Assembly: GCA_028822885.1 (NCBI GenBank)
Contig: JAPKCP010000096.1
Span: forward strand, 1-10,630
Origin: Yoonia sp.
GTDB taxonomy: Bacteria > Pseudomonadota > Alphaproteobacteria > Rhodobacterales > Rhodobacteraceae
DNA: 10,630 nt
Direction: 5' to 3'
How positions within the stretch are numbered: the stretch's first letter is position 1; every line of letters starts with the position of its first letter. The notes under the pieces were generated by a model, which was not told the DNA's origin, made no database searches, and saw only the letters and a program-made list of their open reading frames with translations. The position numbers and the translations under genes were made by a program. Positions 1 through 6,385 of the stretch are shown one piece after another.

Positions 1-66
1 GCGCATGTCTATTTCCAGCGTTTGCAGGAAGCCGCGTTTCGGTTGGGTCTCGGTCTGATCTGACAT
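1..66 (-). CDS. xylH: Sugar (D-xylose type) ABC transporter permease XylH, N-terminal fragment
   Basis: Only the first 22 codons are in the window; the gene continues past the left edge. The fragment reads MSDQTETQPKRGFLQTLEID and then MR. It resembles the short hydrophilic N-terminus that precedes the first membrane segment in XylH-type permeases of Rhodobacterales. The ATG is at 66-64, with a GGAG Shine-Dalgarno at 78-75, 8 nt upstream. It lies directly downstream of xylF in the same direction, 128 bp away. By family it would be the membrane channel that takes xylose (or a related pentose) from XylF, powered by a XylG ATPase expected further left. The identification rests largely on the neighbour because no transmembrane segment is visible. 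Confidence 0.7.
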   Translation of the reverse strand, partial: MSDQTETQPKRGFLQTLEIDMR

Positions 67-194
67 GGCTATCGCTCCATCTGGGCCCACGCACAGTTTA
101 GTGGGGCCAACAGATTTTAGTGAAATTATGAGTATTTGGTGAAACACCGAGGCCCGCGCGACGTGTCATCGCGGGCCTCAGCAGGGAGAAGTCC
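67..194 (-). other. xylF-xylH intergenic spacer
   Basis: This 128-bp non-coding gap lies inside the transporter operon. It contains the hairpin at 149-179, a small adjacent GGTG/CACC hairpin (138-148), an A/T-rich stretch (about 108-137) and the xylH Shine-Dalgarno. No convincing promoter for xylH was seen, and no open frame of note. Confidence 0.6.
149..179 (-). terminator. Perfect 10-bp GC-rich hairpin after xylF (attenuator or mRNA-stabilising stem)
   Basis: GAGGCCCGCG (149-158) pairs perfectly with CGCGGGCCTC (170-179) around an 11-nt loop. It starts 15 bp beyond the xylF stop codon in the direction of transcription. The tract after the stem is only weakly U-rich (GGTGTTTC, itself part of a 4-bp hairpin), so it is not a textbook intrinsic terminator. 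Stems placed between a binding-protein gene and its permease gene often let binding-protein mRNA outlast or outnumber permease mRNA. I infer partial termination or 3'-end protection here. Confidence 0.6.
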
Positions 195-1229
195 TTAGTT
201 ACAAGGTGCGGGGCCGTCTACGACGCCTTGGCACAGTGCTTCTTGTGTGATCCAGCCAGCGTCTACGACAACAGACAGGTTGTCAGCGGTCACAGGAACA
301 GGTGCAAGGAACATGGCGTTCAATGTTGTCCCGCCTGGGGATGTCCATTCCATGCTGCCCTCAATGGCAACGCTGCCGTCGGCTGCTGCTGCAAGTTCAG
401 CCGCGATAGTACCCGCTGCTGCGCCAAGTGCGCGTGCGTCCTTCCAGACGGACACAGTCTGCGTACCCATCGCAACACGGTTCAAAGCGGCGTGGTCGCC
501 GTCCTGACCAGACACTGGAATGCCTTCCATGCCCTGTGCTGTCAGTGCTGCAACAACACCACCAGCGGTTCCGTCGTTAGACGCAACAACAGCGTCAACG
601 CCGTTGTCGTTTGCTGTCAGGATTTGCTCCATGTTGCGCTGTGCGTTCGCTGGCAACCAACCGTCAGTGTAAGCTTCATCAACGATAGTGATGTCGCCAG
701 AATCGATTGCCGCCTGAAGGATTTCCTGCTGACCGCCGCGCAAAAAGTCTGCGTTTGGATCGGTAGGTGAGCCTTTGATCATGACGTAACGACCGGAAGG
801 CTGCGCTTCGAACACGGCGCGTGCCTGCATGCGGCCAACTTCGACGTTATCGAATGTCAGGTAGAACGCACGTGCGTCCTCAATCAGACGGTCGTAACCC
901 ACAACAGGAATGCCTTCTGCGTCTGCCGCGTCAATTGCCGGACCGATCGCAGAGCTGTCTTGTGCGAGAATGATCAAGGCATCAACGCCTTGCGCGATCA
1001 GGCTTTCGACGTCTGACAACTGCTTGGCAGAAGAAGACTGCGCATCAGCGGAAACGTAAGTCGCACCAGCGGCTTCCAAAGCGCCTTTGATAGCGGCTTC
1101 GTCAGTTTTCCAGCGTTCTTCCTGAAAGTTGGACCAGCTTACGCCAACTGTGATGCCGTGGCCGTCTGCAAATGCAGCGGAGCCAAATCCAGCAACAGCA
1201 ACAGCGGCTGCGATAATATGTTTATGCAT
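195..1229 (-). CDS. xylF: D-xylose ABC transporter periplasmic substrate-binding protein XylF
   Basis: This 344-residue protein starts at the ATG at 1229-1227, chosen because GGGAGG sits 5 nt upstream and because a clean Sec signal peptide follows (MHKHIIAAAVAVAGFGSAAFA, cleavage before DG). A longer reading frame to 1262 would add 11 uncharacteristic residues and bury this Shine-Dalgarno. The mature part is a type-I periplasmic binding protein. It matches E. coli XylF in several blocks: the opening strand with EERWKTDEA, GVDALIILAQDSSA, the YDRLI segment followed by FDNVEVG, GSPTDPNADFLRGGQ, DGWLPANAQRNMEQ, VVASNDGTAGG and SGQDGD. These include the sugar-contacting Arg, Asp and Asn positions of that family. 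Two cysteines near the C-terminus (EALC...APCN) could form a disulphide. It delivers xylose or a closely related sugar to the XylH permease. The divergent ROK regulator fits sugar-inducible control. Confidence 0.92.
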   Translation of the reverse strand: MHKHIIAAAVAVAGFGSAAFADGHGITVGVSWSNFQEERWKTDEAAIKGALEAAGATYVSADAQSSSAKQLSDVESLIAQGVDALIILAQDSSAIGPAIDAADAEGIPVVGYDRLIEDARAFYLTFDNVEVGRMQARAVFEAQPSGRYVMIKGSPTDPNADFLRGGQQEILQAAIDSGDITIVDEAYTDGWLPANAQRNMEQILTANDNGVDAVVASNDGTAGGVVAALTAQGMEGIPVSGQDGDHAALNRVAMGTQTVSVWKDARALGAAAGTIAAELAAAADGSVAIEGSMEWTSPGGTTLNAMFLAPVPVTADNLSVVVDAGWITQEALCQGVVDGPAPCN

Positions 1230-1234
1230 GTTTT

Positions 1235-1240
1235 CCTCCC
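1235..1240 (-). promoter_or_regulatory. xylF Shine-Dalgarno
   Basis: GGGAGG read on the minus strand, 5 nt before the ATG at 1229. It is a strong site and decides the xylF start against the longer in-frame alternative at 1262. Confidence 0.8.
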
Positions 1241-1281
1241 AGAGAATGCAAAGCCTTACCATATTTGTGGCAAGGGATTCG

Positions 1282-1293
1282 GATCAATTGATC
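1282..1293. promoter_or_regulatory. 12-bp perfect palindrome, candidate operator near the xylF start site
   Basis: GATCAATTGATC is a perfect 12-bp palindrome in the xylF/ROK divergent spacer. It lies about 10-20 bp downstream of the candidate xylF -10 box (1304-1309), so it would cover the expected transcription start, a position suited to a repressor. Binding by the neighbouring ROK regulator is an inference; the site was not matched to a known motif. Confidence 0.35.
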
Positions 1294-1303
1294 TCGATAC
1301 GCT

Positions 1304-1332
1304 AATCTTGCCCTATTTAATTTAGTTGTCAA
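1304..1332 (-). promoter_or_regulatory. Candidate sigma-70-type promoter for xylF
   Basis: On the minus strand, TTGACA (1332-1327) is a perfect -35 hexamer. It is followed after 17 nt by AAGATT (1309-1304), a weak -10 with 3 of 6 consensus bases. This would give a 5' leader of roughly 70 nt before the xylF ATG. It is the best -35 found in the spacer, but the weak -10 keeps confidence moderate. Confidence 0.4.
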
Positions 1333-1335
1333 AAT

Positions 1336-1362
1336 AAAAATGACCATAATCTGGTCTATTTT
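1336..1362. promoter_or_regulatory. Interrupted inverted repeat, candidate ROK operator
   Basis: GACCA (1342-1346) and TGGTC (1352-1356) form an inverted repeat about a 5-nt centre, flanked symmetrically by AAAA (1336-1339) and TTTT (1359-1362). It lies 9 bp upstream of the candidate xylF -35. On the plus strand its centre contains CATAAT, a possible -10 for the divergent ROK gene, so a bound regulator could autoregulate. A/T-flanked dyads are typical of ROK operators such as those of NagC and Mlc. Assignment to this regulator is inferred from position. Confidence 0.4.
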
Positions 1363-1452
1363 TAGATTTTCCTCTTTTCAGGTGCGTAAATTACGGGCAG
1401 ACTACGCCTTAACGCCGAAAAAAGTCACATTTTAGTTCAAGGCTTGAAGATT

Positions 1453-2724
1453 ATGCCGACGAAACCTGATATACTAGAATTTCTGGCTGATGTGACAGCG
1501 GGATGCGGTCCTCAGCTTCAATCTTCAGGCAGTATACGTGGAACGCTCAAGCAGCGGATATTTGAGTTTGTCCGCGCAAGTGGCCATGCGGCACGTACTG
1601 ATGTGTGTCGTGCGCTTGATATCAGTCCCGGCTCTGCAACTACGCTAACCGCAGATATGATCGATACTGGTTATCTGCGCGAAGTTGCCAGCGTACCGCG
1701 CGAAGCTGGGCGTGGTCGTCCACCTGTCGCATTAGAAGTTGTGCCAGAGGCAAGCTATGTCATCGGCATTAAGCTATCAGATGAATATAACACGGCTGTA
1801 TTGGCAGATTTCGCTGGAAACGTAGTCGCCGACTGCGCGCTACCGACACATCCCACACGCCGCGAGCTCCCCGAATTGCTAAATGAAATCGGGGCATTGA
1901 TGGATGATCTCTTGCGCAAAAGTGGGAAATCCCAAGATGATGTGAAAGCCGTCGGCATCGGGGTGTCAGGGATCGCTGATCATAAAACGGGCGTCGTTCT
2001 GTGGTCGCCATTGCTGCAATTACGTGATGTTGCCCTTGGTCCCGCATTTACAGAACGCTTTGGTCTGCCTGTTTATTTAGACAATGATGCCAATATGTTA
2101 ACCTTAGCGGAGTTATGGTTTGGCACCGGACGTCAGATGGAAAACTTTGTGGTTATTACGATTGAGCACGGTGTGGGCATGGGCCTTGTCGTGGATAATC
2201 GACTGTATCGTGGTGCCCAAGGTATCGGAATGGAACTTGGCCATACAAAAGTTCAACTTGATGGCGCACTTTGTCGATGCGGTCAGCGCGGGTGTCTTGA
2301 GGCATACCTTGCCGATTACGCCCTTGCCCGTGAGGCCGCAACCGCCCTTGGCAGATCGATTGATACAGAGCAAAGCCCGCAAGAGATGTTAGGTCATCTT
2401 TTTGAACAAGCAAAGGCTGGCAATCAGGCCGCCAAAACGATCTTTAACCGCGCAGGACGGTATTTGTCAGTGGGTCTATCCAATGTGATCCAGCTATTTG
2501 ACCCACCGCTTATCATCTTGTCTGGCGAACGGATGCAGTATGACTATCTTTACGGGCAAGAGGTGATTGCGGAAATGCAGGCGCTTACCCTGTCTGAAGG
2601 TCGCAAGCCGTGTCAGGTTGAAACGCACGCGTGGGGTGATTTGATCTGGGCCCGCGGGGCTTCGGCGCTGGCCTTGTCATCGGTCACTGATAAAATATTT
2701 GCGAAGGACCCGATATCAGCATGA
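1453..2724 (+). CDS. ROK-family transcriptional regulator, probable xylose-operon regulator
   Basis: The start is taken as the ATG at 1453 (423 residues), because AAGG at 1439-1442 lies 10 nt upstream. An in-frame TTG at 1444 is only 1 nt from that AAGG. An N-terminal winged helix-turn-helix lies at about residues 30-80 (LKQRIFEFVRASG, TDVCRALDISPGSATTLTADM). A ROK sugar-kinase fold follows, with GIGVSGIADH, LDNDANMLTLAELWFG and VGMGLVVDNRLYRGAQG. The ExGH motif (E261, H264) and the CRCGQRGC zinc motif (C274, C276, C281) are intact. The phosphate-binding DxGGT of true kinases is replaced by KLSDEYN, as expected of a regulator. Its position divergent from xylF suggests that it senses xylose or a derivative and represses the transporter; whether it is repressor or activator cannot be read from sequence. 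Its stop overlaps the next start in ATGA (2721-2724). Confidence 0.9.
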   Translation: MPTKPDILEFLADVTAGCGPQLQSSGSIRGTLKQRIFEFVRASGHAARTDVCRALDISPGSATTLTADMIDTGYLREVASVPREAGRGRPPVALEVVPEASYVIGIKLSDEYNTAVLADFAGNVVADCALPTHPTRRELPELLNEIGALMDDLLRKSGKSQDDVKAVGIGVSGIADHKTGVVLWSPLLQLRDVALGPAFTERFGLPVYLDNDANMLTLAELWFGTGRQMENFVVITIEHGVGMGLVVDNRLYRGAQGIGMELGHTKVQLDGALCRCGQRGCLEAYLADYALAREAATALGRSIDTEQSPQEMLGHLFEQAKAGNQAAKTIFNRAGRYLSVGLSNVIQLFDPPLIILSGERMQYDYLYGQEVIAEMQALTLSEGRKPCQVETHAWGDLIWARGASALALSSVTDKIFAKDPISA

Positions 2725-4202
2725 TCCGCCTTGGCTTGGCATTAACACTGATTACCAGCGGGGCGCTTGCCGAACCGATGTTCGAAGACCGCTCTGACGC
2801 GTTGCCAGAGCATATTTACGCAGGTGGTTGGGAACATTTCGTGGGCGGCGGTGTTGCTGTGTTTGACTGCAACGGCGATGATCTGCCCGACATCTTTGCG
2901 GCAGGTGGTACAAACCCCGCAAAGCTGATCCGCAATGACGGTGATTTTGCGTTTACCGACATGGCATTGCCAGTTTTGGAAGGCGTCACCGGGGCCTATC
3001 CGATTGATATGGACGGCGATGGCCTGATGGACCTGTTTGTGCTGCGCGTTGGGCCCAACGTGGTTCTGCAGGGTGGCCCTGATTGCACTTTTACCAATGC
3101 CACCGGCGCGTTCGGCATCCCCCAAACCGATCAGTGGACGACCGCCTTTTCAGCTTGGTGGGATGTAGGTGCTGAACGCCCGACGCTTGCAATTGGGAAC
3201 TACGTTGACCGCAGCAACCCAGATGGCCCATTTGAGGCTTGCGATACAAATGCGATTTTGCGGCCAACGCCTAACGGTTATGTCGCCGACATTTTGACAC
3301 CCGGCTTTTGTCCACTCTCCATTCTTGCCGCCCGCGATGCGCGTGGCAAGCCGACCCTGCGTATTTCCAACGACCGGCATTACTACGTAAGCGGCGGATA
3401 TGAACAGATGTGGGACATCGCTGAGCGCCGATTTCTGGGTCTTGATGACGGCTGGAAAAACGTCTCACTTTGGGGCATGGGAATTGCGTCACGCGATCTG
3501 GATGGGGATGCGCGAGACGAAGTCATGTTGACTTCAATGGGCGATCAACTGCTGCAATTGGCGCAAGAGGACGGGACGTATGCAGCCGCCCCTTACGCCA
3601 TCGGCACTTATGCCCAGCGCCCTCATATTGGCGACGATGGGAGGCCCTCAACCGGGTGGCACGCCGAATTTGGCGATCTGGATAACGACAGTTTGGCCGA
3701 TTTATTCATTGCAAAAGGCAACGTCGATCAGATGCCCGGCATGGCCACCCGTGATCCTAATAATTTGTTGATGCAAAAGGCAAACGGGACGTTTGTTGAG
3801 ATGGGTGCGACTGCCGGAGTTGCCTCCGTCGAAAGATCACGCGGGGCAGCGATTGCAGATTTTGATGGTGATGGTTTGTTGGATTTGGCTGTCACAAACA
3901 GACGTGCACCGCTTGAGATTTATAGCAATGTGACCCCAGATACGGGTCATTGGTTGCGGGTTGATCTCGCACAATCAGGCGGGAACCGTCATGCGATTGG
4001 CGCTGTTGTTCAGCTTGAAACCAGCGTTGGTCGCCAATCTTTGCAAAAAACGATTGGCGGTGGCCATGCTGGTGGCCAAGCGCTGCCGCTGCATTTTGGG
4101 CTTGGCGCTGCGGACGCCGTGACGCTTATCATCACTTGGCCGGATGGTGCTGAAACGTTCCACCAGACGGACGTCGATAAAACAGTTACGATTACGCGTT
4201 AA
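2721..4202 (+). CDS. Secreted FG-GAP / ASPIC-UnbV (CRTAC1-like) beta-propeller protein
   Basis: This 493-residue protein begins with a Sec signal peptide (MIRLGLALTLITSGALA, cleavage before EP). Five FG-GAP/integrin-type Ca-binding loops of the DxDxDGxxD kind are visible: D49-D57 (DCNGDDLPD), D96-D104 (DMDGDGLMD), D259-D266 (DLDGDARD), D319-D327 (DLDNDSLAD) and D380-D388 (DFDGDGLLD). Residues about 411-490 form an ASPIC/UnbV domain (HWLRVDLAQSGGNRHAIGA, then GGGHAGGQ and ITWPDG). Four mature cysteines (50, 122, 174, 197) could form disulphides. An extracytoplasmic calcium-stabilised propeller used for binding is the safe reading; no enzyme activity is evident. The gene starts in the ROK stop codon (ATGA) with only a distant AAGG, so its translation probably depends on the upstream gene. 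Its stop interlocks with that of the convergent peroxidase. Confidence 0.88.
   Translation: MIRLGLALTLITSGALAEPMFEDRSDALPEHIYAGGWEHFVGGGVAVFDCNGDDLPDIFAAGGTNPAKLIRNDGDFAFTDMALPVLEGVTGAYPIDMDGDGLMDLFVLRVGPNVVLQGGPDCTFTNATGAFGIPQTDQWTTAFSAWWDVGAERPTLAIGNYVDRSNPDGPFEACDTNAILRPTPNGYVADILTPGFCPLSILAARDARGKPTLRISNDRHYYVSGGYEQMWDIAERRFLGLDDGWKNVSLWGMGIASRDLDGDARDEVMLTSMGDQLLQLAQEDGTYAAAPYAIGTYAQRPHIGDDGRPSTGWHAEFGDLDNDSLADLFIAKGNVDQMPGMATRDPNNLLMQKANGTFVEMGATAGVASVERSRGAAIADFDGDGLLDLAVTNRRAPLEIYSNVTPDTGHWLRVDLAQSGGNRHAIGAVVQLETSVGRQSLQKTIGGGHAGGQALPLHFGLGAADAVTLIITWPDGAETFHQTDVDKTVTITR
4199..4202. other. Shared TTAA: interlocked stop codons of convergent genes
   Basis: TAA at 4200-4202 ends the plus-strand propeller gene, and TTA at 4199-4201 is the TAA of the minus-strand peroxidase. 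The genes overlap by 4 bp, leaving no intergenic room for a terminator. Transcripts from either side must run into the opposite coding sequence. Confidence 0.95.
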
Positions 4203-5539
4203 TCTGGGTTTGGGACAGCCAGACCGCTTGGTACACTGTCTGGAATGCCAAGCCGCCCAATTTGCGTGATTGGGTCGGTAAGGGTGTCTAGAAATGAAAC
4301 TAAAGCGACGACGTCTTCATCCGTCAAAGACACCGGATTGGTCGTGACCGCCGCAGCAATTGCCGCAACCTGATCTGGGTCACTCATGACGGTGAAGTCA
4401 TCAGCATTGAAGCTAGGCAGGATCGTTTGTGAGGCGTCAAAGTTAGCTAACCCCACAATCGGGTTCGCGTGATCTGCGATGAACCGGTCCAGTTCGGTGT
4501 GGCTCCCTGCATGACCGAATGGTCCAGTTAGCGCCACATTGCGCAGGGACGGCGTGCGAAAAGCGTAGAGATCCGCGACTTTGCCTGTCACCCGAAAGCG
4601 GCCTTCGTCGCGATGGTGATCTTCAAACGATGCGGATTTTCCGGGGCCAATTTGTGGGGCGCCCATCGCATGGAAGTCGTGATCCGTCAGAAAAGGCCCA
4701 CTGTGGCAAGCGGCACAGCCCGCGTCACCGTAAAACAAGTCCATTCCAGTTTGCGCTGGTCCGCTAAGCGTCAGATCCCCTCGCAGAACAGCATCAAACG
4801 GAGCGGTATCGGATCGCCATTCATGCGCCATGAACACCGCGATGGCGTTGGAGACGTCAGTGAAGGCAATATCGTCAGGGGAGTTCAGATGTGGGTAAAC
4901 AGCGACAAATTGCGTCGCATAGTCAGGAATCGCGGCCACCCGCCGCGCAATGAGGTCCCACGCGCCGCCCTCGCCTGCGATCAAACCTTGGCGCACCGCC
5001 TTTCCGATGTCGTTCTCGCGATGCGATCCGGCCATCTCATCCCGGCTAAGCACCGGAAACATGGTCTGCGCTGATAGGACCGACGCGAACCCCACCACCA
5101 TATCTGCATCCATCGGTGTGCGAATGCCGCCCGGGCGTGTCGCGTCCGCCTCAAGCCGTCCATCATGAAACATAACCGTGAATTCATGCGCACCAAGGTT
5201 GAACAATGCTGGCGCGTTGCGGGGAATGCGTTCTTCAGGGATATTTTCCAGATCAACACGACGATCAGGGCCAAGGCCCACGCCCCCATCACCCAAAGAC
5301 AGCGAAACCGCGTCTGCGGTCCCAAAAGCCGGGTGGTGGCACGTCGCACATGCCACAGTCTTATTGCCCGACAAAATAGGATCGTAGAACAGGAGCTGAC
5401 CCAGACGGGCCTCATCTAAATCAACCGCCGCATAGGCATCATCTGTCACCGGCAAGGGAAGCGGCTGGGCAATTGCCACACCTGCAAGCACCACGATGCC
5501 GACCGTCAATCTCGTTGTGTTCAGAACGCCTAGCAACAT
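4199..5539 (-). CDS. Exported di-haem cytochrome c peroxidase (CCP/MauG family)
   Basis: This 446-residue protein has an N-terminal hydrophobic signal segment (about residues 9-24, ending VAIAQ), which places it in the periplasm. Two c-type haem motifs are present: CATCH (C64, C67, H68) and CAACH (C275, C278, H279). The spacing and order are those of bacterial di-haem peroxidases and MauG-like oxidases. A conserved family block near residues 328-345 contains RTPSLRNVALTGPFGHAG, followed by DRFIADHANP. By family it reduces peroxide with electrons from a small c-cytochrome or oxidises a partner protein; which applies is not visible. It is the last gene of the leftward operon, 3 bp after the dehydrogenase gene. 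No good Shine-Dalgarno precedes the ATG at 5539, so translation is probably coupled. Haem attachment would need a cytochrome c maturation system encoded elsewhere. Confidence 0.9.
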   Translation of the reverse strand: MLLGVLNTTRLTVGIVVLAGVAIAQPLPLPVTDDAYAAVDLDEARLGQLLFYDPILSGNKTVACATCHHPAFGTADAVSLSLGDGGVGLGPDRRVDLENIPEERIPRNAPALFNLGAHEFTVMFHDGRLEADATRPGGIRTPMDADMVVGFASVLSAQTMFPVLSRDEMAGSHRENDIGKAVRQGLIAGEGGAWDLIARRVAAIPDYATQFVAVYPHLNSPDDIAFTDVSNAIAVFMAHEWRSDTAPFDAVLRGDLTLSGPAQTGMDLFYGDAGCAACHSGPFLTDHDFHAMGAPQIGPGKSASFEDHHRDEGRFRVTGKVADLYAFRTPSLRNVALTGPFGHAGSHTELDRFIADHANPIVGLANFDASQTILPSFNADDFTVMSDPDQVAAIAAAVTTNPVSLTDEDVVALVSFLDTLTDPITQIGRLGIPDSVPSGLAVPNPD

Positions 5540-5542
5540 CGC

Positions 5543-6385
5543 TCAGGTCTTTTTTGTGTCATCAATGACGTTCATCCCTGCGAGGCCAGAGTTGCCGAGA
5601 TCGACGCTCGCGAATGGTCCGCCGTGGCACATATGACCCGGATCGTGCGGATCAAAAATGTCAGCCTCGGCCAACACCTCAGCAGCGAAATCCTCAGCGT
5701 TGTCTTTAGGTTTATAGCCCAAAAACGCGGCCTTTGCGTTATCCACTGGGGCACGGTCGTTGTTGGACACGCCATAAATAACTGCGAAACCCGTGACTGG
5801 CGTATCGATACAGCGCGTCACCAACTGGATTAGGTCGTCGTAGGACAGCCATGACCCAAGGGCGCGCGGGTTGTTGACTTGGGCACAAGAGAGGATGCGC
5901 ATGTGCACACTTTCTAGCCCACGCTTTTCCCAGTACATGCGGCCAAGGTCTTCTGTAAAACACTTCGCGAGACCATAAAATGTATCTGGGCGGTGCGCGA
6001 CTTCAGTATTGATGAATTCGTTCTTGGGATACATGCCGACAGCATGGATTGAACTGCCGTAGATGACCCGGCGAACGCCATGTTTATGGGCGGCCTCCCA
6101 GACATTGTAGGAGCCTACAAAATTTGGACCAAGCAGTTGTTCGAACGGGCCTTCATCCACGAATGCCCCCATGTGAACGACCATTTCCGCGCCTTCGATG
6201 ACTTTCATCATGTCGTCCGAATTGGCCAGATCAGCTTGAACAAAGGTCTCGCCGTCATAAAGTGTACCGATGTCGTCTTTTATGTCAGTCGACACCAGTT
6301 CATCGCAAAGCTTTGAGAGCGGTTCGCGCAGATAAGACCCGAGACGGCCCGCAGCACCTGTAAGTACAAGTTTTTTCAGTTTCAT
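5543..6385 (-). CDS. NAD-dependent epimerase/dehydrogenase, uronate dehydrogenase-like extended SDR
   Basis: The start is the ATG at 6385, which overlaps the aldolase stop in ATGA and has GAAAGG 8 nt upstream. This gives 280 residues, close to the roughly 265 of Agrobacterium uronate dehydrogenase. A longer frame to 6478 only adds out-of-frame aldolase sequence. Features are a Rossmann TGAAGRLG (9-16), D34 for NAD ribose, a GSS segment (110-112), and the catalytic Y137xxxK141 in YGLAKCFTEDLGRMYWEKRG. Blocks shared with uronate dehydrogenase are YGxxKCFxExLxRMY, RIxSC and the KPKDNAE near residue 225. That family oxidises C1 of glucuronate or galacturonate in its cyclic form to an aldarolactone. 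Here the substrate is probably a related sugar acid or cyclic hemiacetal product of the operon. A C-terminal tail (about 250-280, with HMCHGGPF) goes beyond the usual end. A sugar-nucleotide epimerase role is less likely. Confidence 0.82.
   Translation of the reverse strand: MKLKKLVLTGAAGRLGSYLREPLSKLCDELVSTDIKDDIGTLYDGETFVQADLANSDDMMKVIEGAEMVVHMGAFVDEGPFEQLLGPNFVGSYNVWEAAHKHGVRRVIYGSSIHAVGMYPKNEFINTEVAHRPDTFYGLAKCFTEDLGRMYWEKRGLESVHMRILSCAQVNNPRALGSWLSYDDLIQLVTRCIDTPVTGFAVIYGVSNNDRAPVDNAKAAFLGYKPKDNAEDFAAEVLAEADIFDPHDPGHMCHGGPFASVDLGNSGLAGMNVIDDTKKT

Noticed and set aside
228..770. 180-codon open frame opposite xylF, rich in cysteine
   Set aside because: It is antisense to a clear xylF. Its Cys/His-rich, low-complexity composition is what the reverse reading of Ala/Asn/Thr-rich coding sequence gives, and it has no Shine-Dalgarno or recognisable domain.
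1230..1262. 11-residue N-terminal extension of XylF
   Set aside because: It would place the strong GGGAGG inside the gene and disrupt the signal peptide pattern; the ATG at 1229 is preferred.
4219..4243. CCAGAC/GTCTGG stem as a terminator for the propeller gene
   Set aside because: The stem is only 6 bp with a 13-nt loop, has no U-tract, and lies inside the peroxidase coding sequence.
4613..5074. 153-codon plus-strand frame inside the peroxidase gene
   Set aside because: It is the shadow of the peroxidase coding sequence, with Arg/His/Pro-rich composition and no recognisable family.
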